In this document: in pieces, positions 10,354 through 19,647 of the stretch
Position numbering within the stretch: position 1 is the stretch's first letter
How the letters are laid out: each line of letters opens with the position of its first letter
Source of the DNA: Persicitalea sp963803495
Lineage (GTDB): Bacteria; Bacteroidota; Bacteroidia; Cytophagales; Spirosomataceae
Direction of reading: 5' to 3'
Length of the DNA stretch: 64,000 nt
Assembly: GCA_963803495.1 (NCBI GenBank)
Contig: CAWDMP010000002.1
Location: 558,001-622,000, forward strand
Translations under genes and position numbers: made by a program
The notes under the pieces: model-generated
The model's database searches: none
Seen by the model: only the letters and a program-made list of their open reading frames with translations
What the model was told of the DNA's origin: nothing

Positions 10354-11357
10354 TCATCTCTCCGAAAGCCGAACCGTGTCTTCCTGCCGCACGACGTCGA
10401 TGTTCAGCAGATCGGAGATCGTTTGCAGCAGTTCGTCGAGATTATCGGCCCGGAACGACCCCATGAGTTTGCGTTCGGCGAGTGCTGGGGAGTCGATCTG
10501 CACGTCCACCCCGTAGGTTTCTTCCAGCATTTGGGCGACGTCCGTCAGCTTTGTTTCCTCGAAGACGAAACGTTTCTCTCGCCAAAGCGAAAAGCTCGGA
10601 GCTTCGGCGGCTAGTTTTCGGATGGCCTGATTTTGCCGATTGAACGTCACCAATTCGCCCGGTTTCATAATCAACTCTTTGGGAGTACTCTCCCTCCCGG
10701 TAGTTGATCTGCACTTTCCCTTTGTTGAGGATGACATTGGCTCCCCGGCGGCGGGAGAAAACAGAGAATTCAGTACCCAGCACTACGACTTCGAAACTTC
10801 TTTTCGGTCTTGACGACAAATTTGCGGTCATCGGTGGTATGTGTGACCGAAAAGTTCGCCTCTCCGGTCAGGACTACTTCCCGGGAAGCTTGCCCGAAAT
10901 TCCAGCGTGGTACTTTTAGCAAAGAACGGGCGTTGAGCGTGACCTGACTTCCGTCGGCCAATACAAAGGCCTTCGTCTCACCTTTGGCCGTCTGGTAGTT
11001 TTTGTAAAAAAGCGCATCCCGATTCAGCCAAAGCCCCACAGCAAGCAGCAGCAGGATACTCGCCGCAATCATCAGGGGAAGCCTCCTCCGCCAGAAGTAC
11101 TTCGCCGCGTTGTCTTCTACTCGCCCGTCGGCATGTTGGCGAGAGGTACTTTGCACATAATGGATGTAATCGTTCGTCAGTTTTTCGCTGTCGGGCTGGT
11201 ATTCGGGATGCTTATTTTCCCATTCTTCCAGCCATTGGTAGTAGCGCTCTTCGTTGGCTTTGGTGCGTAGCCAGTAGTCGATCTGCTTTCGTTGCAAAGG
11301 CGTGGCCTTATTGGCGAAATGAGCGAATATCAGTTCTTCACTAATTTTTGGTTTCAT
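10354..11357 (-). pseudogene. FecR-type anti-sigma factor, two frameshifts (cassette 1)
   Basis: The N-terminal cytoplasmic part (MKPKISEELIFAHFANKATP) binds sigma in this family. A transmembrane helix follows (LPLMIAASILLLLAVGLWL, about residue 94), then the periplasmic FecR domain (AFVLADGSQVTLNARSLLKV). The frame shifts near 10,825 (after KFVVKTEK) into SFEVVVLGTEFSVFSRRRGA and again near 10,700 into STPKELIMKPGELVTFNRQN. The product then ends with the DUF4974-like C-terminal domain (KLTDVAQMLEETYGVDVQID). The rebuilt protein is about 335 residues, normal for the family. It lies 55 nt after the sigma gene and 45 nt before susC. It should hold the sigma factor until the SusC STN domain signals. 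Sequence error is the simplest explanation for the breaks. Confidence 0.87.
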
Positions 11358-11412
11358 TTTGTTGTCATTGTTTTCTCAGTAGACGCTTCATGTCGAAAAA
11401 CACCTGAGTGGG

Positions 11413-12087
11413 CTAACCCGCCACCGTCAGGAGGAGCGCGATTCCTGTCCCAATCGTGAGATAGTCCCGCAGTCCCTTGCGAATCAGTTTGACGGCCTTG
11501 ACCAAATGCGTATCGACGGTTTTGACGGAAAGGCCCAATTCAGCGGCGATCTCTTTGTAGCGTTTTCCCTCAAAGCGATTCATCAAGAACACTTTTCGGC
11601 ATTGTGGGGGTAGTTGCTGCACGAGTTCCTTCACTCGATTGAATGTCTCCTCGTATTGCGTAATGTGGTCGGGACGCTGACCGGGTTCACCTTCCTGGGT
11701 AAAGGTAGTTTCCAGCAAATCGGGCTGCCGGAACTCCGCCCGGAGGTGAGAGTAGGCTTCGTTTCGCACACTGCGGAACAGGTAGTAACGGTAAGAAGAC
11801 TGTACGGACTCGAAGGAACTGTTCTTCCAGAATTTGCAGAATACATCGCTGACGATGTCCTCGGCCACTTCACGGGAGTACACAAAACGCAAAGCGTGGC
11901 TGCACAGAGCGCGATGGTAGCGCCGGAACAGTAGTTCGCAGCCCTCCTCGGGGCTCATCCCAAACGCTTGGCGGATAAGCACTTCGTCGTCTAGCGGGTC
12001 GTCTGCTCTTTCCTCCGAACTGCTGTGAATGCGCAGCTCGGATTTAAATGATTCGTTGGGTAGATGATCGGGTCGTCGGATGCCCAT
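11413..12087 (-). CDS. ECF RNA polymerase sigma factor (cassette 1)
   Basis: A 224-residue extracytoplasmic-function sigma-70 factor. Region 2 is visible as ELLFRRYHRALCSHALRFV then AEDIVSDVFCKFWKN. Region 4 is VKELVQQLPPQCRKVFLMNR followed by the helix-turn-helix YKEIAAELGLSVKTVDTHLV. The order sigma - FecR - SusC - SusD implies it activates cassette 1 once its anti-sigma is released. The protein ends in an unusual hydrophobic tail (YLTIGTGIALLLTVAG), also seen in the sigma factors of cassettes 3 and 4. The first 30 residues or so are poorly conserved, so an internal start is possible. A 14-bp direct repeat lies on each side of the gene. Confidence 0.93.
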   Translation of the reverse strand: MGIRRPDHLPNESFKSELRIHSSSEERADDPLDDEVLIRQAFGMSPEEGCELLFRRYHRALCSHALRFVYSREVAEDIVSDVFCKFWKNSSFESVQSSYRYYLFRSVRNEAYSHLRAEFRQPDLLETTFTQEGEPGQRPDHITQYEETFNRVKELVQQLPPQCRKVFLMNRFEGKRYKEIAAELGLSVKTVDTHLVKAVKLIRKGLRDYLTIGTGIALLLTVAG

Positions 12088-12155
12088 AGGCTTCGTACTG
12101 AGCTAAGTTTTCTCGGAAACGTACTACATTTATCCTTACAAGACTCGATTAATCC

Positions 12156-12177
12156 AAAAACACCTGAGTTGTGTTTT
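12156..12177 (-). terminator. Weak hairpin downstream of cassette 2 (possible terminator)
   Basis: Perfect 7-bp inverted repeat AAAACAC / GTGTTTT with a 7-nt loop. On the minus strand the right arm is followed by a short T run. It lies about 90 nt downstream of the last cassette 2 gene and about 70 nt upstream of the cassette 1 sigma gene, a sensible place for an operon boundary. The stem is AT-rich and weak. The rest of the 182-nt gap is AT-rich; I saw no convincing promoter. Confidence 0.35.
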
Positions 12178-12269
12178 ATTTTTTTTATATAAACAGTGAG
12201 AATTGCCCGCCGAGGAGAGGCTTAAGAGCCAGGATGAGGCAGCTATGAAGGTTGTAACAACTACCAGAT

Positions 12270-13673
12270 TCAGTCCAGCAACCGCACGTTGTACTGCCTC
12301 ATGCCGGGTCGGTATTTGTCAAAAGCTTTTTTCCTAAAAGGCGCGGGCGTGTAGATGAACACATAACGATCCCAGGGATTGTAGAGTACGGCCTCCTCGC
12401 GGGCATCACCCGCCACATCCGCCGGTACACAGTGGTACCAGCCCTGCCGGAAATTGCCCCGCGCTTCGGGCAATTCGGTGAAGGTATGCTCTCCCCTCCC
12501 CTGTCCGTCCCAAAGCATCCCGCCATTATAAAGGTGCGCCGGTCGGTCGACTCCATTCCAATAAATGGCGTCCATGCCCGTGTTGTTGGGCGATTTGTTG
12601 ACCTTGAATTTCCTGATAACCTGGCCGCCCTGTCCTACCAGCAGCACGTCGGTGGTGTGGCCGTTGTAACGGATCATCATTTGCGGACCCGGCACGGAAT
12701 CGTCGTAGTGCGCCACGCGCAATTCCTGACCGTGGGGTACTACATTTTCTCCCAGACTCAAAATGGTATTTCCGTGCTCGTCCATCACGTGGCCGAAGCC
12801 CGAGCAAAAAGCCCGCTTTTTCTTCGGATCGTCCCAGTAGTCGATGACCACGGCATCCATGTTCTTGCCCAATTTCTTTTCCCAAAGTGGCTTACCCTCG
12901 GGGCTGAGCACGTAATAGCCACCGTTGATCTCGTCGCGGCCGTCGTTGTCCATGTCGCCCAGCGTGGGTACATAAGCCGGGCAGTTGGCGTACTCATCCC
13001 AAGCATTTTCGTAGGTCCAAAGTACATTCAACCGGTTATCGAAGGCGATGATTTTCTTGCCAAGTTTTATGATGAAATCCTGGGGAGTGGCCGTGCCCCG
13101 TAAGTTGGCAATCAGGATACGCTGATGAACCCAGTTGGGGCCTTGGCCCTGGCTGGAAGTCAATTCGAGCGGACTGGCTTGTTTTTTCACCTGACCCGTA
13201 GTACCATTCAGAATCTGCACGACGACGTTTGCCATGCTTTGCGGCGCGACGGTTTTATCTCCTTCCACAAAAAAAGTAAGTACCTCGTTTTTTCCATCCC
13301 CATCAATATCGAAGATCGCCACCGGGCCGGGACGGTTGGGCTGCAAGCCGCCTTCGCCCTTTTGCCAAAGTACCTTGCCCCGCTGGTCGAAGGCCCCGAT
13401 AAAACATGGCTGCACCGCTCCGCCGTCGATGGAGTTGGCCGCGCGATAGACCAGAAAATCCGCTTGTCCGTCGCCCGTCAGGTCGCCCAGGCGGAGGTCG
13501 CCACCGTAGGTGAGGCCATCGGTGGTGGTTAGGAAGGCGGGAGGGAGGGCGATTTCCCGGTGCAGGATGGGAGTGCCCTTCTCCGTATTTTCAGATTGGC
13601 TTATGACAGGTTTTCGTTCGCCATTAAACAGAAAAATGATGATGAAACCAATAACCAGTCCGGTCGGGTGCAT
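12270..13673 (-). CDS. Secreted FG-GAP/beta-propeller protein, distantly like rhamnogalacturonan lyase (PL11-type)
   Basis: A 467-residue protein with an N-terminal hydrophobic segment (LVIGFIIIFLFN). It contains repeated calcium-binding FG-GAP/VCBS blades: LRLGDLTGDGQADFLVYR, VAIFDIDGDGKNEVLTFF and LGDMDNDGRDEINGGYYVLS. The ending YNPWDRYVFIYTPAPF ... YRPGMRQYNVRLLD resembles the propeller ends of family 11 rhamnogalacturonan lyases and related sugar-binding proteins, but the catalytic part could not be confirmed. It is the last gene of cassette 2, 22 nt after the GH2-like gene, so it probably acts on or binds the same polysaccharide. The propeller fold is well supported and the lyase label is tentative. 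Confidence 0.6.
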   Translation of the reverse strand: MHPTGLVIGFIIIFLFNGERKPVISQSENTEKGTPILHREIALPPAFLTTTDGLTYGGDLRLGDLTGDGQADFLVYRAANSIDGGAVQPCFIGAFDQRGKVLWQKGEGGLQPNRPGPVAIFDIDGDGKNEVLTFFVEGDKTVAPQSMANVVVQILNGTTGQVKKQASPLELTSSQGQGPNWVHQRILIANLRGTATPQDFIIKLGKKIIAFDNRLNVLWTYENAWDEYANCPAYVPTLGDMDNDGRDEINGGYYVLSPEGKPLWEKKLGKNMDAVVIDYWDDPKKKRAFCSGFGHVMDEHGNTILSLGENVVPHGQELRVAHYDDSVPGPQMMIRYNGHTTDVLLVGQGGQVIRKFKVNKSPNNTGMDAIYWNGVDRPAHLYNGGMLWDGQGRGEHTFTELPEARGNFRQGWYHCVPADVAGDAREEAVLYNPWDRYVFIYTPAPFRKKAFDKYRPGMRQYNVRLLD

Positions 13674-13695
13674 GGGTGGGGTCTGTTAACTGAAT

Positions 13696-16690
13696 TTACT
13701 CCACTACGTATAGAATTCGGTAGTGTCCTTCCTTCTGCCAGGAGGGTTTGAAGGCCGGTAGTTTGACAGCCTGCCGCCCGGCGGGCAGGGCCACGTCGGC
13801 AAAGATTTTCTCATCCACCTTTTCACCCGCTTCGTTCTGGATCGTGACAGTAAGTTTGGCCCGCCGAGCCTCGCCCCAATGCAGGATGACGGGCGTCAGC
13901 GTATCGTCGGCACCGTACACGATATCCACGTTGCCGCTGCCAGCCACCGTGGGCTGGAAAACCATCTTGTTGGCCCAGTAGGCCAGCTTGGCGTGGCCCT
14001 GCACGTCGATGATCGGCTTCATGTAGGTGCCCGAGTTGGGGCCGCCGTGCAGGGTACACCACGAGAACCCGTCGTAGTCCAGCATCCGCATCTTCTTCAT
14101 GGCCTCCCAGGCCGAGAAAGCCTGCCAGCCTTGGCTGGCCTCCCATTCTTCGAGGTCGAGCTTTCGTCCAATGGTGCCGTTGTCGTAGTCCCACTCGTAG
14201 GAGTGGACGCGGTAGTAGGGTTTGCCGCGCAGCAGTTCCCAGTTGGGCTGGGCCATCGACTCCTCGTGTTCAAAATCGAAGTAGGCCCGGTCGGGGCTGT
14301 CGATCATCGTCTGGCGGTATTCGTCGGGCCACTGCCGCAGTTTCGACCACTCGCTGCGGTACCCCGTGGGCGAGTCCTGGTTGCCGCGCGTGACCATCGG
14401 GGCGGTGTAGGCCCAGGAAGCTTTGATCGGGTTACCCTGGTAGTCGATGGTGCCCGCGTCGTTACCGTAATGCAGGTGGAAAAGGTAGGAGGTCAGCGCA
14501 ATCAGCCGACTAGAATCGACGGGATAGACGGTGTTGTAAATAGTCTCGCTGAACTCGTCCGACTCCGACAGCGGCTTTCCCTTGAAGCTCTGCGGGTGGT
14601 TGGAGGCCTCCCAGACAACGATGCTCGGGTGGTTGAAGACCTGCCGCATATAGCCGGGCATGCCAGCGAAGTCGATCTGCCGCCAGTCGTTGCCCGTCCT
14701 GATCCAGGAGGGCGTGATCCAGACGAGCATCACGCCGAGCTGGTCGGCCAGTTCGGCGATACGCGGGTCGTTGATGCCTTCGGAGGTAGAGTTCTCCCAG
14801 GCGTGGACGTGGATTCGCAGCAGGTTGCCGTTCATTTTCTTGACCATCAGCAGTTCTTTCACAATCCACTCCACGGGCGGACAACGCAGCCAAATGGCCG
14901 TTTTTTCGATGGGTCCCCGGAAGCCCATGATCTGAGCGCCGTTGAGCATGGAGACTTTGCCGTTGAGCCGGAAATGCCCGCCCTGCTGGTCGATGGTGCG
15001 CAGTCCGGTGGTCAGCACGTAGTCGTCCACGGCTTTGCCGCGCCCGTCGCGTAGCACCACCTGCACGCGGTACAGGGCCGGACTTTCAGCCGACCATAGC
15101 TGCGGGTTCCCGACCGTTAGCACGGTTGATAGCGTCAGGCTGTCGCTGAAATCGACCGGGACGGTTTGCGTGGACACGGCCTTGCTCGACTCGGTGGGGT
15201 ACCAGGGGAATACTTTTATTTCGGCCTTACCGCGAAAGACACCCGGATGCGCGAGCGTCAACCGCGTTTTCAGGCGGACATTCTGGTTCGTCAGCGGCAG
15301 AGCGTGGGCGAAGGCCGACCGCACGTGCGCCGCATCGAGCAGGTCGAGCGACATCCGCCCGGCAAACCAGCCGATGCTCATGTCGAGCAGCGAGTGCGGC
15401 ATGAGTTCGCCGACTTTTTCGGTCAGAAAAAAGTGGTTGACCTTGACGGCAATGAGGTTCGTAGCGTTGGGTTTTAAATATTTACCAATGTCGAGCCGCC
15501 CCGGATAGCGGTTAGCCAGCACAGCCACGCGCTGGCCGTTGACCCACACCTCCCCGCCGGGATCGAGGGTCTCTATATTCAGAAAAGCTTTGTCAAACTG
15601 CCCTACGCGTACTTCTTTGCGCAGGTAAAGGTCTTCTTCCGCGAAGCGCTCGGAGCCGTGGGCCAGGGGCAGTTGCCCCGTCGCCCACTGGCGGTCGTCG
15701 TAGTTCTTGATTGGTCCAGCCCGCGACGTCGGGCTTTTCGTCGAAGGTCTCATCCAGGAAAGTTTCGGTGGCGAAGGGGTAGTTACCGCGGCCCGTCATG
15801 CTGTAACCCACGCCCAGCAGGTCGTCCAACGCTACTCCCCCCGGCGACTGCACGGCAAAGGTGTTGACCTGCCCCAGACTGCTAAACCCCCGGTTGTAGG
15901 CCAGCCTCTCCATGATGGCCCGCTCGATGGGCACGTAGTCGGCCACCAGTCGGTCATCGACGTACAAGTTGTAGCGGGCGATGCTGTTCTCGCGGCCTTC
16001 CAGGTCGAGCTCGATCCGGAACTGATGCCATTGTCCCGGCGTGTAGCTCAGGGTGTCCACCCGCTGGTGCCGGGCCGTGGTGTAAAACAACTGCCCGTTC
16101 GCGCCAAAACCCACGGTGGCGGCCGGGACGCGTCCCCGGTCGGAAAGTGCGAAGCTGGTCTCTTGCTTCCGGGGTACTTTCGCCCGCCACGACACCGAAA
16201 AGCGCCATGCCTGCGAAGGGAACCGCCACGAAAGCGGTTCCGTCCTTTGACCTATTTTCAGGTGGCCCTGCGTTCGCTCAACTCCTTTCTCGTCCTGCCA
16301 GCGGGTGAGTTGCCGCTCGCATTCCAGGTGCTGCCCGGCGCGGTAGCCGAGGTACTTCCAATCGGTCAGGGCCTGGTGTTGGCGAATTTCGGGCCGGGGC
16401 TGCGGCTTGATTTTTCCCAAAGCTCGCGCCACTTCGTCGTCAGTGACGACCACGGTGTTGAGGCCGGGGTCGTTGAACTGCTTTTTGGCGGCTTCGGCGT
16501 ACTGTTTAAGAAACTCGACGCGCTGCTCGGTGGTGAATACCGACGTCGCGCCCTTGAAGTCGGTTTCACCGTTGGCGGTTTTGTCCGGCGAGAAATAGCG
16601 CAGCTCGAACGACTGGCTGGATTGGGAAAAGGCAAAAAACGGGCTTAGGAGGAAAGCACAAAACAGGAGTTTGGCAAGCTGTGAATGCAT
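13696..16690 (-). pseudogene. Glycoside hydrolase family 2-like protein with N-terminal lectin-like domain, one frameshift
   Basis: Signal peptide (MHSQLAKLLFCAFLLSPFFAFSQ), then about 250 residues of concanavalin/LamG-like sequence (AWRFSVSWRAKVPRKQETSF ... GQWHQFRIELDLEGREN). The frame breaks near 15,710 in VAGWTN; the next frame resumes IKNYDDRQWATGQLPLAHGS. Dropping one base in the CCAATC tract restores one protein of about 998 residues. After the break come the GH2 sugar-binding jelly-roll (FLNIETLDPGGEVWVNGQRV), immunoglobulin-like domain (LWSAESPALYRVQVVLRDGR) and TIM barrel (GNLLRIHVHAWENS, FNHPSIVVWEASNHP). The usual GH2 acid/base motif (WSLGNE) reads WEASNH, so the expected Glu is His. 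It lies between an uncharacterised secreted protein and the FG-GAP protein of cassette 2. Confidence 0.75.
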
Positions 16691-16748
16691 AGTAATTCAG
16701 GTTCTGTTTTTGTCACGAATACCTTTCGGTGTTTAATCCCAAAGGTAG

Positions 16749-17915
16749 TCAATTGTCCGGCAGGGGCGTACCCGCCAGCGCGTGAACCCAGCGCCGCACC
16801 CGGCTCAACTGGCTGGCCCCGTTCACGTCGCCCATCGGCTCGTCGAAGTATTCCAAAGGCGGCGCAATGTCGTCAGGGCGGGCGTAGTAGGTGTCGATTT
16901 GGCGGCAAAACCCACCGTCCGGCGTTTTGAAGGCTTTGGTCATAGCGACCGACTCGGCCAACACCAGCGACAAGTCTTTCCGTGGAAACGGCTGCGGCAG
17001 GTAGTCCATTAGTTCGCCCAGCAGGCCGATGGCGTTGCCCGGAGTGGTAGTCCCGCTTTTGAAAGCCGCCTGCTCCGAAGGCTTGGCGCGGTACCAGTCC
17101 AGCAGGCTTTGGTATATTCTTTCGGGATGGGGGAGCGGCAAACCGACGCCCCGGCAAAACCAGGCGAACTTCACCGTGCCCGAGAGCCGGATCTCCGGCG
17201 TCTGCCCGCGCCCCCAGAAGCCGTCGGCGTCCTGCCGGGCCAGGGCGTAGTCGTACATCTGGCGGGCGAACGCTTGCCGCTTGGCCTCGGGCAGGGTACC
17301 CAGCAGCGATTTTTGCGACGAAATGGCGTCCATCGCCGTCCAGGCCGATTTTTGCCAGGGCAAGTCATCCAGCCACCTGGCCAGAGAGTCGGGCGACGAA
17401 TAATACCAGAGCGTCGCCGACGAATTGGCCTGCTCCCCCGGCAGCGGGTAAAGCGGCGCGGCCCCCAGCCTGTCGAGCGACATGGTCGAGAAAGCCACCA
17501 GCCGCCCCAGCACCCGCTCCGATTTCAGGGCCTGCGGGTAGTGCGGATCGACAAAGAAACCCGTTTGCGGATCCTGCCGCGACTGGAAATAATGAATGGC
17601 TTGTCGCCGTACCGAGTCGGGCAGTTGCGCGGCCGGGGAACCGCAATCCGCCAGCATGCTTAGGGCCTGCATGGACGATTGGATGTCGGGACCGAAGCGG
17701 TCGGGCTGTCGCCGCATGGCGATGTTTTCGTAAAAACCGCCCGAGGACGGCTCGTACAAATCCCACAGCCAGGCCGGTACGCTGGCAAACAGACTGTCTA
17801 TCTGCGCCACGTAGTGGGTTAGAGGTAGCTCGGTGTTTTGGCTTTTTTGGGCAAAAGCAACCTGGGAAAAGCACAATCCCAGGATAAAGAAGGCATACTT
17901 TATTTTCTTTTTCAT
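16749..17915 (-). CDS. Secreted protein of unknown function, helical-toroid-like
   Basis: I take the start at 17915 (MKKKIKYAFFILGLCFSQVA), which gives a clean signal peptide and an ATGA overlap with the stop of the upstream gene; a start seven codons earlier adds only MEYVRQE. The mature protein is alpha-helical with repeated aromatic/Gly motifs: ALARQDADGFWGRGQ, SRQDPQTGFFVDPHYPQ, LYEPSSGGFYENIA and AFKTPDGGFCRQID. These resemble the helical-hairpin repeats of alpha/alpha-toroid enzymes (lyases, GH88/105-type or prenyltransferase-like proteins), but no family was recognised. No catalytic residues can be named. It is translationally coupled to its upstream neighbour, which has similar motifs, and precedes the GH2-like gene by 58 nt. 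A role in glycan breakdown is inferred from context. Confidence 0.7.
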   Translation of the reverse strand: MKKKIKYAFFILGLCFSQVAFAQKSQNTELPLTHYVAQIDSLFASVPAWLWDLYEPSSGGFYENIAMRRQPDRFGPDIQSSMQALSMLADCGSPAAQLPDSVRRQAIHYFQSRQDPQTGFFVDPHYPQALKSERVLGRLVAFSTMSLDRLGAAPLYPLPGEQANSSATLWYYSSPDSLARWLDDLPWQKSAWTAMDAISSQKSLLGTLPEAKRQAFARQMYDYALARQDADGFWGRGQTPEIRLSGTVKFAWFCRGVGLPLPHPERIYQSLLDWYRAKPSEQAAFKSGTTTPGNAIGLLGELMDYLPQPFPRKDLSLVLAESVAMTKAFKTPDGGFCRQIDTYYARPDDIAPPLEYFDEPMGDVNGASQLSRVRRWVHALAGTPLPDN

Positions 17916-19070
17916 TTCTTGGCGTACGTATTCCACTCATCAGCGTAATATAGGCAATACAGGCTGAACCTTGTTCCCTGCATATCGCCCACCGCGCCCT
18001 TCCCGGATACCTGAACGGAGTTGTGATCCGACTGGCACACGTGGGGATAGAATGAAAATCCGCCGTCCGCTTTCTTATGAGTTTTTATCAGGAAATCCGC
18101 CATCCGGTTGCCCGCCTCACGCACATCCTCGAATCGGTAGGCGTAGTTCAGTTGGTGGTTCAGGTCTTTCAAAACCTTCATCGCGTCCCAGTTGATGGTC
18201 ATGGGGGAGTTGCCGCTCTCGCCAAACTGCCCGCCGGGTACCTGAAGCCGCAAGACAGAATCCAGCGCGTTCTTGGCGTGGGGGATTTCTTTGCCGACGG
18301 CCAGGTACGCACTGATTAATTTGAACAAGCCCGCCATGCCCCGCTCCATGCTTTCGCAGCCCAGCTTGATGGGGAGGCCGCTTTTGGGGTCGAGGATGCG
18401 TTCCTCTATGGTGGCAAAAGCCTGCTTGATGGTTGGCTCTTCCAGGGACTTTTCGGCAGCGGGCAGGTTCTCCCAGTAGTAAACCAACACCTTCGTAGAA
18501 CCGCTCGCCGTACAGCCAGGGATTTGACCAGTCCAGGCTCAAAATCCAGTCCCGGACGTCCACCTCGGTCAGGTCCACGAAGGGGGCTTTGTCGCCTCTA
18601 GACTTTGCCTTGGCTCCCAGCAAGCCAAGTGCGCTCTGCGCCGCGCCCGACATATGCGCCCAAATGTGTTCCCAGGAGTGGTGTTCGCTAATTCGGTCAC
18701 TCTCACCAACCAACGGGTCGATGTAATAAAGTTCGTCGGGATTCCAGGTGGATTGGAAGAACGCTATGGCTTGTTCCTTGCTGGCTTGCGGAGTTGACTT
18801 CAACTCACCCAACATATCCAGGATACTGATTCCCATCGCCGACGATTCCAGACCATACTTCCGGTTCATCAGGATGTTGTATTTCCAGCGCCCCCACCCT
18901 TCTTCCGGGTAGCGAGTCGTTTCCAGGAATTGCAAAATCTCTTCTTTCTGGGAGAAGAGATAGCTATTTCTGCTCCCGATTGACAAAGTACCGGCCAAAA
19001 GACGGGGCGAGGGAATGGAGGCGCACAAAGCACCTACGGCGATTGATTTTATGATTTCTCTTCTGTTCAT
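17912..19070 (-). pseudogene. Uncharacterised twin-arginine-exported protein, one frameshift
   Basis: It begins MNRREIIKSIAVGALCASIP, a twin-arginine-type signal, suggesting export after folding and perhaps a cofactor or a pre-assembled complex. The frame runs to ...GERFYEG near 18,490, where one extra base in a GG run shifts it; the continuation is VLVYYWENLPAAEKSLEEP to the end. The rebuilt protein is about 385 residues and helical, with toroid-like blocks (TRYPEEGWGRWKYNILMNRK, LPIKLGCESMERGMAGLFKL, HKKADGGFSFYPHVC). Family not recognised. It overlaps the next gene by ATGA, so the two are translated together and probably act together. It follows the fasciclin lipoprotein by 21 nt in the cassette 2 operon. 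Confidence 0.65.
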
Positions 19071-19091
19071 GGCTGCGCCTTTTTATGGTTT

Positions 19092-19631
19092 CTATTTCGG
19101 ACTCAATACACGATCCAGCACGTGGATAACGCCATTAGTTGGTTCGAGATTAGAAGTCCTGACGAGATTATTGTCGGCGTACACCCGATTACTGTCATCG
19201 ATCCTCAGTTCGACAGTCCGGCCCGGTGAGAGGGTGGCAAACTTCTCATTGGTCGGACTCAAACCAGCGGGCGACAGTATTTTTTTATCGAGCAAATGGT
19301 AGAGTAGCAAGTCTTTCAAAGCGGCGGTGGTAAAATCGTCCAAGGTCTTCTTTCCCAAAAATCGCGCAAAAGCTTGGTCATTGGGAGCAAACAGGGTGAT
19401 CGGGCCGGCGCCAGCCAAAGCATCGTTCAATCCTGCTTTGGCCACGGCCGCGCGTAGCACCGTGAAGTTCTCATTCGTCTGAATGAACGTCAGCGCATTG
19501 ACGGTCAGCTTGCCGTTAGGTCGGCCACTGGGCTGGTACTCGAAGGTAGGATCGCAGGCGGTCGTCACCAGCAGGATGCCGAACAAAGCGAACGCCAATT
19601 GTTTTTTTGGATGGTTGAAATAGGTTTTCAT
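19092..19631 (-). CDS. Fasciclin (FAS1) domain lipoprotein
   Basis: I place the start at 19631 (MKTYFNHPKKQLAFALF), 16 nt after the susD stop; an upstream in-frame ATG would overlap susD by over 50 nt without adding a signal. The lipobox is LLVTTAC, then one FAS1 domain: NENFTVLRAAVAKAGLNDAL, GPITLFAPNDQAFARFLG, LKDLLLYHLLDKKILSPAGL and the closing TNGVIHVLDRVLSPK. FAS1 domains mediate adhesion or ligand binding at cell surfaces. Its place right after susD is where surface glycan-binding proteins usually lie, so it may be the third surface component of cassette 2. Fold is sure, function inferred. About 179 residues. Confidence 0.88.
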   Translation of the reverse strand: MKTYFNHPKKQLAFALFGILLVTTACDPTFEYQPSGRPNGKLTVNALTFIQTNENFTVLRAAVAKAGLNDALAGAGPITLFAPNDQAFARFLGKKTLDDFTTAALKDLLLYHLLDKKILSPAGLSPTNEKFATLSPGRTVELRIDDSNRVYADNNLVRTSNLEPTNGVIHVLDRVLSPK

Positions 19632-19647
19632 ACGGGTAGTTTCGAGT

